Assembly (NCBI GenBank): GCA_963712655.1
Contig: CAVQIT010000002.1
Location: 124,001 to 188,000 of the forward strand
Source of the DNA: Pollutimonas sp963712655
Lineage (GTDB): Bacteria > Pseudomonadota > Gammaproteobacteria > Burkholderiales > Burkholderiaceae_B
Direction: 5' to 3'
Length of the DNA stretch: 64,000 nucleotides
The position numbers and the translations under genes are program-made. The notes beneath the pieces were generated by a model that searched no databases, was not told where the DNA came from, and was given only the letters and a program-made list of their open reading frames with translations. Position 1 is the first letter of the stretch. Each line of letters starts with the position of its first letter. This document shows, one piece after another, positions 8,544 to 17,506 of this stretch.

Positions 8544-10664
8544 TCAGACTTCGAAGTGGGCGATTTTCGAGTGTATTGGGCGCGGCCGACGCTCGGCGGT
8601 GCTCGACAGCATGTTCGCGGCGGTCTGCTGCAGATGCATCCAGTCCACCAGTTTTCCATCGGGCGCATAGCCGTCGACAAGTTCCAGGAATAATTCGCGT
8701 ATGCGCAGGTAATTGTCGTACTGGACCGCATTGCCGAGGTCGGCCAATGCCAGCCTGAGCTGATCCCATTCTATTGATTTCTCGCTGGCGCGCATGATCA
8801 TGGGATGGTCGGTCGGGCTTGCGTTGTCGCCGATCAGCAACTCTTCGTACAGCTTCTCGCCGGGCCGCAAGCCTATAAACTCAATAGCGATATCTCCGTC
8901 GGGATCCTGGGCGCTGCGCACGCTCAAGCCTGAAAGCAATATCATTTTCCTGGCCAGGTCGGCGACTTTTATTGGCCGGCCCATATCCAGCACGAACACA
9001 TCGCCGCCTTGTCCCATCGCACCCGCTTGAATCACCAGTTGCGCGGCTTCAGGTATGGTCATGAAGTAGCGGGTGATCTCCGGATGGGTGACCGTGACGG
9101 GGCCTCCGGCGCGGATTTGTTGCCGAAATAGCGGAATCACCGAACCCGACGAACCCAGCACATTGCCAAAGCGGACCATGGTGTAGCGGGTCCGATTCGG
9201 TATGGGCGTTTCGCCTGGGTCGCCGTACGGACAGGGCATGGACTCGCAAGCCAGGGCCTGCAGCACCAGCTCGGCCAGGCGCTTGGTGCCGCCCATGATA
9301 TTCGTTGGACGAACGGCTTTGTCGGTCGAAATCAGCACAAAATTGGCGACTCCGGCCCGGAGAGCGGCCTGGGCGGAATACAAGGTGCCGAAAATATTGT
9401 TGATGACACCCTCGGCAACATTGCGCTCCACCATCGGTACGTGCTTATATGCCGCGGCATGGTAGACGGTGTCGACTTTCCACATGGACATTACATCAAA
9501 CAGGCGTTCCTGGTTGCGCACTGAACTGAGCACCGGCACGACGCGTACATCCATGCGGGCATAGGATATGAACGCTTCGAGTTCGCTTTGTATGCTGTAT
9601 AGGTTGAATTCGCTCTGTTCAAACAGTATTAGCGTATGCGGTTCGCTATGCACGATCTGGCGGCACAGTTCGGCGCCTATCGAGCCGCCCGCGCCAGTCA
9701 CCATTACCACCTGGCCGCGTATGCAGCGTTCGAATAGTTGTCTATCCGGCTGCACGGAATCCCGCCCCAGTAAATCCGAGATGTCGACTTCGCGCAGATC
9801 CTGGACTTCGACCCGGCCGCTGGCCAGGTCCATGAAGCCCGGGATGGTGCGCACGCTGAACGGATACGGCGCCAGAAGATTGACGATTTCCGCGCGCCGG
9901 ACGCGCGAGGCCGAAGGGATGGCCAACAGTACCTCTTGCGCTTTTTTTTCTTTGATCAGGCGGACCAGATCATGCGGCCCATATACCGGCAAACCAGCCA
10001 TGATGCGGCCGGAAAGTTCCAGGTTATCGTCGATGAACGCCACAGGGTGCCGGCCATTGTCAAGGCGCAAGGCCATCAATAACTGATTGCCGGCGTCGCC
10101 CGCGCCATAAATCGCCACGCGCATTTTCGCATCGCAGCCTGGGTTCTTATGAACAAATGAATTGTCGCGCAAATTAAATGGCACGCCGCGAAAGTATTGC
10201 CTCATGGCAATGCGCAGACCGGCGATGAACAGCAGGCTGAGCAGCCAGTAAATAATCACCACGGAGCGTGGAATCATGGCGGGCGGCTGGGAATAAAGGA
10301 AAATGGCGAATGCAAGCAAAACCGCCGACACGCTTATGGCCAGGGCGACCGTGGCCAATGCCTGGTAGCCCACGTAGCGCATGATGGCCCGGTAGAGGCC
10401 GAACCGCGCCAGCACGGGCAGGGCCAGCAGCGGCGCCGCGGCAAACAGCCAGGCGTGCCCGCCCAAGGGCTTGATGGCGCCGGCGCTGTCGAGCCGCAGA
10501 AAAAATGCCAGCCATAGAGCCAGCCAGATCAGGCAGGTATCGGCGATGATCTGCAACAAGCGTTTTCGCCAGCGCGGCAGGCCAAGAAGCCGTCGGCGCA
10601 AGCTGGGATTGTTTCGCGAGGCGGCCGGCTCCATGGACTTACGGCTGGTAGTGATGTTGTCCAT
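8544..10664 (-). CDS. membrane-bound UDP-sugar 4,6-dehydratase, WbpM/CapD type
   Basis: About 706 residues from the ATG at 10664. The N-terminus has four or so membrane helices (about residues 30-160), then a Rossmann-like domain (VAIYGAGDAGNQLL), then the catalytic SDR domain with VTGAGGSIGAELCRQI and the STDKAVRPTNIMGGTKR motif, in which Met stands at the usual catalytic Tyr position as in WbpM. Such enzymes convert UDP-GlcNAc to the 4-keto-6-deoxy intermediate for FucNAc, QuiNAc or bacillosamine sugars of O-antigen and capsule. The open frame extends to 10775, but the added 37 residues look non-native. It is divergent from ugd and belongs with the polysaccharide locus. Confidence 0.9.
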   Translation of the reverse strand: MDNITTSRKSMEPAASRNNPSLRRRLLGLPRWRKRLLQIIADTCLIWLALWLAFFLRLDSAGAIKPLGGHAWLFAAAPLLALPVLARFGLYRAIMRYVGYQALATVALAISVSAVLLAFAIFLYSQPPAMIPRSVVIIYWLLSLLFIAGLRIAMRQYFRGVPFNLRDNSFVHKNPGCDAKMRVAIYGAGDAGNQLLMALRLDNGRHPVAFIDDNLELSGRIMAGLPVYGPHDLVRLIKEKKAQEVLLAIPSASRVRRAEIVNLLAPYPFSVRTIPGFMDLASGRVEVQDLREVDISDLLGRDSVQPDRQLFERCIRGQVVMVTGAGGSIGAELCRQIVHSEPHTLILFEQSEFNLYSIQSELEAFISYARMDVRVVPVLSSVRNQERLFDVMSMWKVDTVYHAAAYKHVPMVERNVAEGVINNIFGTLYSAQAALRAGVANFVLISTDKAVRPTNIMGGTKRLAELVLQALACESMPCPYGDPGETPIPNRTRYTMVRFGNVLGSSGSVIPLFRQQIRAGGPVTVTHPEITRYFMTIPEAAQLVIQAGAMGQGGDVFVLDMGRPIKVADLARKMILLSGLSVRSAQDPDGDIAIEFIGLRPGEKLYEELLIGDNASPTDHPMIMRASEKSIEWDQLRLALADLGNAVQYDNYLRIRELFLELVDGYAPDGKLVDWMHLQQTAANMLSSTAERRPRPIHSKIAHFEV

Positions 10665-10918
10665 CGGTTTGCCTGGTCCTCCCGCGGCGTTATGGCTTCT
10701 GGTGTCTATTTTTTTGCATCTCGTGTGTGGAGACGCTGTTGACACAAGAATCATAAGCAGCATGGACCGGCTCAAACATACGTTATATGGTGTAGGCCGT
10801 TGTCCGCGTTAAGGCCTAAGTCATACGGACAGTCCAGCCTAAGCCGTACGCCAGATGCCGGCGCATATTGTTCATCTCTATGATGCATTCCATGGCCCTT
10901 GGCTTTGGAGATGAATGT
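10665..10918. other. 254-bp divergent intergenic region
   Basis: Separates the leftward WbpM-like gene from the rightward ugd operon, so it should hold promoters for both. A TTGACA hexamer lies at 10738-10743, but no convincing -10 follows at 16-18 bp. GGAG at about 10907 precedes the ugd ATG and supports that start. No repeat or RNA gene seen. Confidence 0.4.
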
Positions 10919-12286
10919 ATGCGGGTGACTGTTATTGGTAGCGGATATGTTGGCCTCGTGACAGGCGCCTGCTTGGCGGACATGGGCAATGACGTGCTTT
11001 GCCTGGATGTCGATCGCGCGAAAATCGCGCTGCTTCAGGCCGGCGGGATATGTATTTACGAGCCGGGACTCGACGTCATCATCAAGAAAAACGTCGAGGC
11101 TGGACGCTTGGGTTTCACGACCGATGTGAAGCGCGCCGTGGAGTTCGGCACCTTGCAGCTGATCGCCGTGGGAACGCCCGCGGACGAAGACGGCTCGGCG
11201 GATCTTCAATACGTGCTGGGCGCGGCCAGAAATATAGGCCGGCACATGAACGACTACAAAATCGTTGTCGATAAAAGCACCGTGCCGGTCGGCACGGCCG
11301 ACAAGGTGAATGCCGTCATCCTTGCCGAACTGGAGCGCCGCAACGTCGATATAGAGTTCAGCGTTGTGTCGAACCCCGAGTTTCTCAAGGAGGGCGTCGC
11401 CATCGATGATTTCATGCGCCCCGACCGGATTGTCATAGGCTCGGACGACGAGAAAGCCATCCATATTATGCGCACGCTCTATGCGCCATTCCAGCGCAAG
11501 CATGACCGCTTCCTGGTCATGGATGCGCGATCCGCCGAGTTGACGAAATATGCGGCCAACGCCATGCTGGCGACTCGCATTTCATTCATGAATGAATTGG
11601 CCTTGCTGTCGGAAAAACTGGGCACGGATATCGAACTGGTGCGGCAAGGCCTGGGGTCCGATCTCAGGATTGGATGGCATTTTCTTTACCCGGGCTGCGG
11701 ATATGGCGGATCGTGCTTTCCCAAGGACATTCAGGCGCTGCTGCGCGCGGCAGCGGATGCCGGCGAAGAATTAAAAGTTCTGGCGGCGGTTCAAGAGGCC
11801 AACGAGAGGCAGAAATCCGTCCTGGTCGATAAGGTGGTCGCCCGTTTCGGCGAAGATCTGACGGGCCGGCAGTTTGCACTATGGGGGCTTGCGTTCAAGC
11901 CCGAGACCGATGATATGCGCGAAGCTCCGAGCCTGATCGTCATCAGGGAGCTTTTGCGATTGGGCGCATTTGTCGTCGCCTATGACCCGGCGGCCATCGA
12001 TGAGGCAAAGCGCATATTCGGCTCCGGCAACATTCGGCTGCGCTATGCGGAGCAGCCTTTAGCCGCGCTTGACGATTCCGATGCATTGATTATCGTCACG
12101 GAATGGAAGGAATTCCGGAGTCCCGATTTCAAGGCCATCAAGTCGCGCTTGAGAGCGCCGGTAATCTTCGATGGACGAAATATATTCGACCTCAACGATG
12201 AAGGTCTTAAAGGGATTGAATACTTTGGCATTGGCAGGGCTTCGGGTGTGACCGAACTGACTTTCGAGAGAGTGGAGCAATGCTGA
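10919..12286 (+). CDS. ugd: UDP-glucose 6-dehydrogenase family protein
   Basis: 455 residues. Oxidises a UDP-sugar at C6 to the uronic acid with two NAD+. Seen: N-terminal Rossmann motif VTVIGSGYVGLVTGACLAD, the substrate region STVPVGTA and SNPEFLKEG, and the catalytic-Cys motif YPGCGYGGSCFPKDI. The sequence looks most like standard betaproteobacterial Ugd rather than WbpA. Its position ahead of wlbABC means it could supply either UDP-GlcA or UDP-GlcNAcA. The ATG at 10919 (MRVTVIGSG) is preceded by GGAG; the longer frame from 10868 lacks support. It overlaps wlbA by 7 bases. Confidence 0.92.
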   Translation: MRVTVIGSGYVGLVTGACLADMGNDVLCLDVDRAKIALLQAGGICIYEPGLDVIIKKNVEAGRLGFTTDVKRAVEFGTLQLIAVGTPADEDGSADLQYVLGAARNIGRHMNDYKIVVDKSTVPVGTADKVNAVILAELERRNVDIEFSVVSNPEFLKEGVAIDDFMRPDRIVIGSDDEKAIHIMRTLYAPFQRKHDRFLVMDARSAELTKYAANAMLATRISFMNELALLSEKLGTDIELVRQGLGSDLRIGWHFLYPGCGYGGSCFPKDIQALLRAAADAGEELKVLAAVQEANERQKSVLVDKVVARFGEDLTGRQFALWGLAFKPETDDMREAPSLIVIRELLRLGAFVVAYDPAAIDEAKRIFGSGNIRLRYAEQPLAALDDSDALIIVTEWKEFRSPDFKAIKSRLRAPVIFDGRNIFDLNDEGLKGIEYFGIGRASGVTELTFERVEQC

Positions 12287-13338
12287 AAGTCGCTCTGGTG
12301 GGCTGTGGCCGCATCGCCAAGCGGCATGCCGATTTACTCGGCAATAAGCAAATTCCGGGAGCCGAGCTTGTGGCGGTGTGCGACATTGTCGAAGACCGGG
12401 CGGCAAGTGTCGCGGAACAGTTCAATGTGCCGGGGTTTATTGATATGCACAGGATGATGCGCGATGTGGATATCGATATCGTCGCGGTTCTTACCGAAAG
12501 CGGCCATCACGCAAAACATGTCAAGGAACTAGCGCCCTACGGCAAGCACATTATCGTCGAAAAGCCCATGGCGCTTACGCTGGACGATGCCGATGCAATG
12601 ATCCGCGCCTGCGAGCGGGCCAGGATCAAGCTGTTTGTCGTCAAGCAAAACCGTTTTAACGTGCCTGTGGTGAAACTTCGCGAGGCGCTCGAACGCGGCC
12701 GCTTCGGCAAGCTGGTGATGGGCACCGTGCGCGTGCGCTGGTGCCGGCCCCAGGCCTATTACGATCAGGATGCCTGGCGCGGCACCTGGGCGCTCGATGG
12801 CGGCGTCCTGACCAACCAGGCCAGCCATCATGTCGATTTGCTTGAATGGATGATGGGCGAGGTCGATAGCGTTGTCGCGATGAGCAGTACCGCTTTGGCG
12901 CATATTGAAGCCGAGGACACCGCCGTGGTGATTCTGCATTTTCGCAATGGCGCATTGGGTTGCATCGAGGCGACTACCGCGGTGAGGCCCAGCGATCTCG
13001 AAGGGTCGATTTCTATTCTGGGCGAGAAAGGGTCGGTGGAAATCGGCGGATTTGCGGTCAACGAGATGAAGGTATGGAGATTCGTCGAGCCGGAGCCCGA
13101 CGATGATGCCGTGATGGATAAGTATTCAGTGAACCCGCCCACGGTATATGGGTTTGGCCACCAGGCTTACTACTGCCATGTCGTCGACTGCATAGCGAAT
13201 CATAAGCAGCATCTGGTAGATGGCCTGGAAGGGCGCAAAAGCCTTGAGCTGATCAATGCGATTTATGAATCCATTGAAACCGGGCGGGAAGTAAAGCTGC
13301 ATTTTCGTCCCAAGTATTCCAAGCTGGGGACCAGTTAG
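12280..13338 (+). CDS. wlbA: UDP-N-acetyl-2-amino-2-deoxyglucuronate 3-dehydrogenase, WlbA/WbpB-like
   Basis: 352 residues, Gfo/Idh/MocA family. Oxidises the C3 hydroxyl of UDP-GlcNAc uronate to the 3-keto sugar for transamination. N-terminal NAD-binding motif VALVGCGRIAKRHADLL, then VEKPMALT with the conserved EKP Lys, then DGGVLTNQASHHVDLLEWMMG with the family active-site His pair. Translationally coupled to ugd upstream (overlap) and to the acetyltransferase downstream. The order dehydrogenase - wlbA - wlbB - wlbC matches Bordetella wlb and Pseudomonas wbpABDE. Confidence 0.9.
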   Translation: MLKVALVGCGRIAKRHADLLGNKQIPGAELVAVCDIVEDRAASVAEQFNVPGFIDMHRMMRDVDIDIVAVLTESGHHAKHVKELAPYGKHIIVEKPMALTLDDADAMIRACERARIKLFVVKQNRFNVPVVKLREALERGRFGKLVMGTVRVRWCRPQAYYDQDAWRGTWALDGGVLTNQASHHVDLLEWMMGEVDSVVAMSSTALAHIEAEDTAVVILHFRNGALGCIEATTAVRPSDLEGSISILGEKGSVEIGGFAVNEMKVWRFVEPEPDDDAVMDKYSVNPPTVYGFGHQAYYCHVVDCIANHKQHLVDGLEGRKSLELINAIYESIETGREVKLHFRPKYSKLGTS

Positions 13339-13808
13339 TGGCTGCCCCGATCATAAAAAAAATCTCCCTGAAAAACGCCAGATTCGGAGTAGGGGTGACG
13401 TTGGTGCAGCCGGTGAATATATACGGCTGCGTCCTGGGAAACGATGTCTTTGTCGGCCCGTTCGTCGAAATCCAGGAAGGGTCCAGCATAGGCAATCGCA
13501 CGCGAGTGCAGTCGCACGCTTTTATCTGCGGGCTTGTCGATATCGGGGAGGATTGTTTTATTTCCCATGGGGCAAAGTTTGTGAATGATCTGTTTGGCAA
13601 TGGCGGTCCGGCGCGCGGCAACAAGGCGCTTTGGATGTCCACTACGGTGGGCGACAGGGTGTCTATCGGCACCAACGCGACCATACTGCCGGTTTCCATT
13701 TGCAGCGACGTGGTGATCGGCGCCGGCTCGGTCGTGACGCGCAACATAACCGAGCCGGGCATATACGCCGGCAATCCGGCTAGAAAAATAAGAGAGATCC
13801 ATGGTTAA
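13338..13808 (+). CDS. wlbB: UDP-2-acetamido-3-amino-glucuronate N-acetyltransferase, WlbB/WbpD-like
   Basis: 156 residues, a left-handed beta-helix acyltransferase. Hexapeptide-like repeats run through GCVLGNDVFVGPFVEIQEG, GLVDIGEDCFI and VSIGTNATILPVSI. N-acetylates the 3-amino group made by WlbC, giving UDP-2,3-diacetamido-2,3-dideoxyglucuronate. The start is a GTG that shares bases with the wlbA stop (TAGTG), and the end overlaps the wlbC start by 8 bases, so the three genes are tightly coupled. Confidence 0.88.
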   Translation: MAAPIIKKISLKNARFGVGVTLVQPVNIYGCVLGNDVFVGPFVEIQEGSSIGNRTRVQSHAFICGLVDIGEDCFISHGAKFVNDLFGNGGPARGNKALWMSTTVGDRVSIGTNATILPVSICSDVVIGAGSVVTRNITEPGIYAGNPARKIREIHG

Positions 13809-14913
13809 ATTTCTTGATTTATATTCTCAGTACAAAAGTATTCAAGCCGAGATCGACGAGGCTATCGCCAAGGTGATCGGCAGCTCGGCCTATGTCGGCG
13901 GGGCGGTGGTGGAGGACTTTGAAAACAGTTTCGCGTCATTCCAGCAAGCTGCTTATTGCGTCAGTGTCGGAAATGGCACCGATGCAATCGAAATCGTATT
14001 GGAAGCCTTTGGGTTCGCGCCCGGATCCGAAATCATCGTTCCGGCCAACACGTTCATAGCCACCAGCGAGGCGGTAAGCCGCAGCGGGTATAAAGTCGTG
14101 TTTGCCGATGTGGATCCCGCCACGTATACGCTGGACATCAATGACGTGCGGCGCAGGATTACCCCGCGCACGGCGGCGATCATTGCGGTTCATTTATACG
14201 GGCACCCATGCGACATGGACGGGCTGCTCGCGCTGTGTGAAAAGCCGGGCCTGAAATTGATAGAGGACTGCGCGCAGGCGCATGGCGCCGAATACAAAGG
14301 CAGGCGCGTAGGCGCCATTGGCCATGCGGGGACATTCAGTTTTTATCCGGGCAAGAACCTGGGCGCTTACGGCGACGGCGGCGCGATTACCACCGACGAC
14401 ATGGGCCTGGCCCGGCAATGCCGGATGATAGCCAATCACGGCCGGACAGATAAATACGATCATCGATTCGAAGGACGGAACAGCCGGCTGGATGGGCTGC
14501 AGGCGGCAATCCTTGCCGTCAAGCTCAGGCATCTCGACGGCTGGATAGAACATCGCAATCGTGTGGCCGCATTCTACTTGTCGGAGCTCAAGGATATCGA
14601 CGGCATGGTATTGCCGCGGATAGCCGATGGCTGCCGCCATGCGTTTCATTTGTTCGTGGTTCGCGCGCCGGGCAGGGACGCTCTTGCGGAGTTCTTGAAG
14701 ACGAGGGATATCCAGACGGGAGTCCATTATCCGATTGCGCTTCCCAAGCTGCAGGCATATCGATACATGGGTGAGCCTGAGCCCTCGATGAGGGCGAATC
14801 AGATGGATGGGCATCTGCTTAGCCTACCCATCGGCGAACATCTGGATGCCGGGCAAATGTCGGAGGTCGCGGATGCGGTCAAGGCTTTTTGCATGCGGGA
14901 GATGGTGGCGTAA
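13801..14913 (+). CDS. wlbC: PLP-dependent 3-keto-sugar aminotransferase, WlbC/WbpE-like
   Basis: 370 residues, DegT/DnrJ/EryC1/StrS family. Adds the amino group at C3 of the 3-keto UDP-uronate using glutamate. Seen: VGNGTDAIEIVLEAFG for PLP phosphate binding, LIEDCAQAHGAEYKGRRVG with the PLP Asp, and the Schiff-base Lys in SFYPGKNLGAYGDGGAI. It completes the ugd-wlbABC operon. The C2 epimerase (WbpI/WlbD) that makes the manno form is not in this window. Confidence 0.9.
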   Translation: MVKFLDLYSQYKSIQAEIDEAIAKVIGSSAYVGGAVVEDFENSFASFQQAAYCVSVGNGTDAIEIVLEAFGFAPGSEIIVPANTFIATSEAVSRSGYKVVFADVDPATYTLDINDVRRRITPRTAAIIAVHLYGHPCDMDGLLALCEKPGLKLIEDCAQAHGAEYKGRRVGAIGHAGTFSFYPGKNLGAYGDGGAITTDDMGLARQCRMIANHGRTDKYDHRFEGRNSRLDGLQAAILAVKLRHLDGWIEHRNRVAAFYLSELKDIDGMVLPRIADGCRHAFHLFVVRAPGRDALAEFLKTRDIQTGVHYPIALPKLQAYRYMGEPEPSMRANQMDGHLLSLPIGEHLDAGQMSEVADAVKAFCMREMVA

Positions 14914-14944
14914 GCGCCATTGACCGGAAGCTGTGCCATTGTCG

Positions 14945-14977
14945 CGCCCGCCGTCTCAAGCTTTGAGACGGCGGGCG
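14945..14977. terminator. strong hairpin between convergent wlbC and wbpG
   Basis: A 15-bp perfect stem, CGCCCGCCGTCTCAA at 14945-14959 with its complement at 14963-14977 and a 3-nt loop, sits midway between converging operons. No T-tract on either side. A short direct repeat CTTGATATCA (14981-14990 and 14995-15004) follows and reaches into the wbpG stop codon. Confidence 0.6.
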
Positions 14978-15001
14978 TGCCTTGATATCAGCGCCTTGAT
15001 A

Positions 15002-16123
15002 TCAATTCCTGAAAATACGCAGATAGCTGCGCTGGCACAAGTCCCATAGCGGCTTTTCGGTGCCGTAAAGACTATGCGGCTTCTCTTGCCTGCCTATATA
15101 GTCGAGCAGATCTTCCGGGGACCATCCCATCTTCTTCAGGAAGTATTGCCGATCGCGTTCCAGGTCGGCGTCGGAAAGATAAGCAATGCCTTCCAACCCT
15201 TGCAGGGCCTGCTCCCGAGTCATCTGACCTGTGGATACCAGGGTGGCCAGGTGCAGGCGGCGCTTGTCGACGCCGAATTTGTTCGGGAGGATGTAACCTT
15301 GATAAAAACGCGTAAAGATCGATTCGTAGTGCTTGTAAGGATATGGCTTATAGCCGTATTTCCGGGCCAGTTCCTCCAGCGCTTCGAATTTATTGTAGTG
15401 CATCATATCCAGGAATGATATCCACTGGACGCCATGAATGAGCCGATCCCAAATATATTCCAACGTTCCTATCGTCGGAAATGTCTTGATTTGGACATCG
15501 CCAAAATTCCTGGCCAGGGCTTTGATATTTTTTTTGTCATACTTGAACCAATTCCAGCCCGGAGGCATGCGCATGCCCTCGGTCGCTTGATTGGTTCCGG
15601 CCAGGATATATTTGACATTGTGCTTGACGGCCAATTGGTAGTTCACCCCCAGCATGGCATTGTCGTAGAGCAACTCGACATCGATCACATCGGCGTCGAA
15701 AAATGCCTGCATAAGTTTTTTGTATTCGCTCCAATCAATGACATGGGTGTGCAAATCAACGCCCAGGCCCTGGACCAGGCTGGCTATGTTGTGCTGCGCC
15801 AGTTCGCTGTTCCAGCCATTGTCCATATGCACCGCAAGCGGCCGCAGCCCTTGTCTTATGGCCTGGAGCAAAACCCATGAGCTGTCCACCCCGCCGGACA
15901 CGCCGATAACGCAGTCATAGCGCTTCCCTTGTCCCGCGGCTTTGACCTTGGAAATGAAAACATCCAGCTTGGCTTTCCGCGCAATGGGGGCTTGATGGAT
16001 GGTGTCTTTGAAACGGGCAAAGAATTCGCGGCAATAATTGCAGGATCCTTGCGCGTCGAACACGATATCGGAGGCGCTCGTGTCCATGACACAGCGGGTG
16101 CATACTTGATAAGGCCGATTCAT
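15002..16123 (-). CDS. wbpG: N-acetyl sugar amidotransferase, WbpG/PseA family
   Basis: 373 residues. ATP-pyrophosphatase-type enzyme that, with HisH- and HisF-like partners supplying ammonia, turns an acetamido group into an acetamidino group on a surface sugar. Seen: N-terminal zinc-finger-like CTRCVMD and CNYCREF, the PP-loop VIGVSGGVDSSW, and the conserved ILAGTNQATEGMR block. It ends the leftward operon and its ATG overlaps the hisF2 stop by 4 bases. The closest named models are P. aeruginosa O5 WbpG and the PseA/LegA-type proteins. The exact sugar acted on is inferred from the wlb genes next door. Confidence 0.9.
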   Translation of the reverse strand: MNRPYQVCTRCVMDTSASDIVFDAQGSCNYCREFFARFKDTIHQAPIARKAKLDVFISKVKAAGQGKRYDCVIGVSGGVDSSWVLLQAIRQGLRPLAVHMDNGWNSELAQHNIASLVQGLGVDLHTHVIDWSEYKKLMQAFFDADVIDVELLYDNAMLGVNYQLAVKHNVKYILAGTNQATEGMRMPPGWNWFKYDKKNIKALARNFGDVQIKTFPTIGTLEYIWDRLIHGVQWISFLDMMHYNKFEALEELARKYGYKPYPYKHYESIFTRFYQGYILPNKFGVDKRRLHLATLVSTGQMTREQALQGLEGIAYLSDADLERDRQYFLKKMGWSPEDLLDYIGRQEKPHSLYGTEKPLWDLCQRSYLRIFRN

Positions 16124-16887
16124 ACGTGGTGCCCCAGTAGTTTTTCCAGCGTCGCGTATTGCGGATAAGTGATCAGGACAGCCCGGTGCGGTCCTTGAAA
16201 GACAAACAGCGCGCCGGCCGCGGCGGCGGATGCGCCGGCATCTATCGCCGCCTTGATATCCGCCAGGCTGCCCGCGCCTCCCAGTGCGATCAGGGGTACC
16301 CGGACGGCTTTTGCCGCCAGCCGGATTATCTCCAGGTCATAGCCGGTCATTTCTCCGTCCCGATCCACGGCGTTCACCATGACTTCGCCGGCGCCCGCCG
16401 CGACAGCTTTCCGGGCAAAATCCAGCCAGTCCCGCGCGCAGGTCCGGCCCTTGGCGCTTTCATAGAGCATGGGCTTGTTGAGCCAATTACGCTTCACATC
16501 GACCGATATCACTATGCTCTGCGTACCGAAACGGGCGGCAATATGCGAAACAAGATCCAACTGTTCAAGGGCGGCCGATTGCAGGCAAATTTTTTCGATG
16601 CCCAAGTCGAACAATTGCGCGGCCTGGGCTACTGTGCGCACGCCTCCTCCATAGCAAAGCGGCATGAAGCACTCTCCCGCAATCAATTCCATGGTTGCGT
16701 AGTCCGGCTCCTTTCCAAGCCTGGATGCGGCAATATCGAGCACTATCAGCTCGTCGACTTCTTTCTCATTGAAAATGCGAATCGCGTTGATGGGGTCGCC
16801 GACGTATTTGGCATCTTTGAAGCGGCGTGTCTTCACCAGGCCGCCGTCGCGCAGCAGCAAGGCTGGAATAACCCGGTGTTTAAGCAA
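16120..16887 (-). CDS. hisF2: HisF-like cyclase/ammonia-channel subunit for sugar amidination
   Basis: 255 residues, (beta/alpha)8 barrel of the HisF family: MLKHRVIPALLLRDGGLVKT, the DAASR stretch with EPDYATM, CYGGGVRT, VSVDVKRNW and VMVNAVDRDGEMTGYDLEII. The true histidine HisF is normally in the his operon. This copy sits between hisH2 and wbpG, the layout of P. aeruginosa wbpG-hisH2-hisF2, so it probably serves O-antigen sugar amidination rather than histidine synthesis. It overlaps hisH2 by 8 bases and wbpG by 4. Confidence 0.88.
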   Translation of the reverse strand: MLKHRVIPALLLRDGGLVKTRRFKDAKYVGDPINAIRIFNEKEVDELIVLDIAASRLGKEPDYATMELIAGECFMPLCYGGGVRTVAQAAQLFDLGIEKICLQSAALEQLDLVSHIAARFGTQSIVISVDVKRNWLNKPMLYESAKGRTCARDWLDFARKAVAAGAGEVMVNAVDRDGEMTGYDLEIIRLAAKAVRVPLIALGGAGSLADIKAAIDAGASAAAAGALFVFQGPHRAVLITYPQYATLEKLLGHHV

Positions 16888-17506
16888 CTTGAAGTTCCAC
16901 GAAATTACGGATCAGGTCCATGCCGAAGCGGTGACTCTTTTCTGGATGGAATTGCACGCCAAACAGGTTTTTTCGCTGAAAGGCGGCAACGAACTCTTCT
17001 CCGTAGCCAGTCATCGCAATGGGGTCGTCCGGATCATCGCAGGCAACATAGTACGAATGCACGAAGTAAAAGCGCTGCTCGCCGGCATCGGACGCCAGCA
17101 AAGGGTTGCCGCGGGCCACCCGTATGGTGTTCCAGCCCATATGCGGTATACGCATAGCATTATGGGCGGGAAATGAAAAGCGCCGGACTTGCGCGTTGAT
17201 CCAGCCCAGTCCCGGCATTGCGCCTTCTTCGCTGGCGCGGCACATCAACTGCATTCCCAGGCATATGCCCAGTATGGGAATGGCACCGGCGAATGCCACC
17301 GCTGCCAATCCCGGCAGCAGGCCGCGCGATTCCAGCTGCGACATGCCATGATCGAAAGCGCCCACGCCGGGTATGACCAGTTTCGTTGTTGCCGTTAATT
17401 CAGCGGGCGAAGAAATCCGTCGCGCCTGGCCGCCCGCCCGTTCGATCATACGGATGACGGAATTGATATTGCCGGCGCCGTAGTCAAGGACGGATATCCT
17501 ATCCAT
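16880..17506 (-). CDS. hisH2: HisH-like glutamine amidotransferase for sugar amidination
   Basis: About 208 residues, class I glutamine amidotransferase. The nucleophile Cys is in GICLGMQLMC, and the His and Glu are in VQFHPEKSH. It releases ammonia from glutamine for the WbpG reaction through HisF2. The start is placed at the ATG at 17506 (MDRISVLDYGAGN), which overlaps the asnB end by 8 bases; the open frame runs on to 17563 inside asnB. Coupling to hisF2 downstream supports a three-subunit complex. Confidence 0.88.
   Translation of the reverse strand: MDRISVLDYGAGNINSVIRMIERAGGQARRISSPAELTATTKLVIPGVGAFDHGMSQLESRGLLPGLAAVAFAGAIPILGICLGMQLMCRASEEGAMPGLGWINAQVRRFSFPAHNAMRIPHMGWNTIRVARGNPLLASDAGEQRFYFVHSYYVACDDPDDPIAMTGYGEEFVAAFQRKNLFGVQFHPEKSHRFGMDLIRNFVELQVA

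Noticed and set aside
10738..10743. TTGACA as the ugd promoter -35
   Set aside because: No acceptable -10 at 16-18 bp; kept only as a remark.
16120..17506. hisF/hisH as part of the histidine operon
   Set aside because: No other his genes are near, and they overlap wbpG and asnB in a polysaccharide operon.
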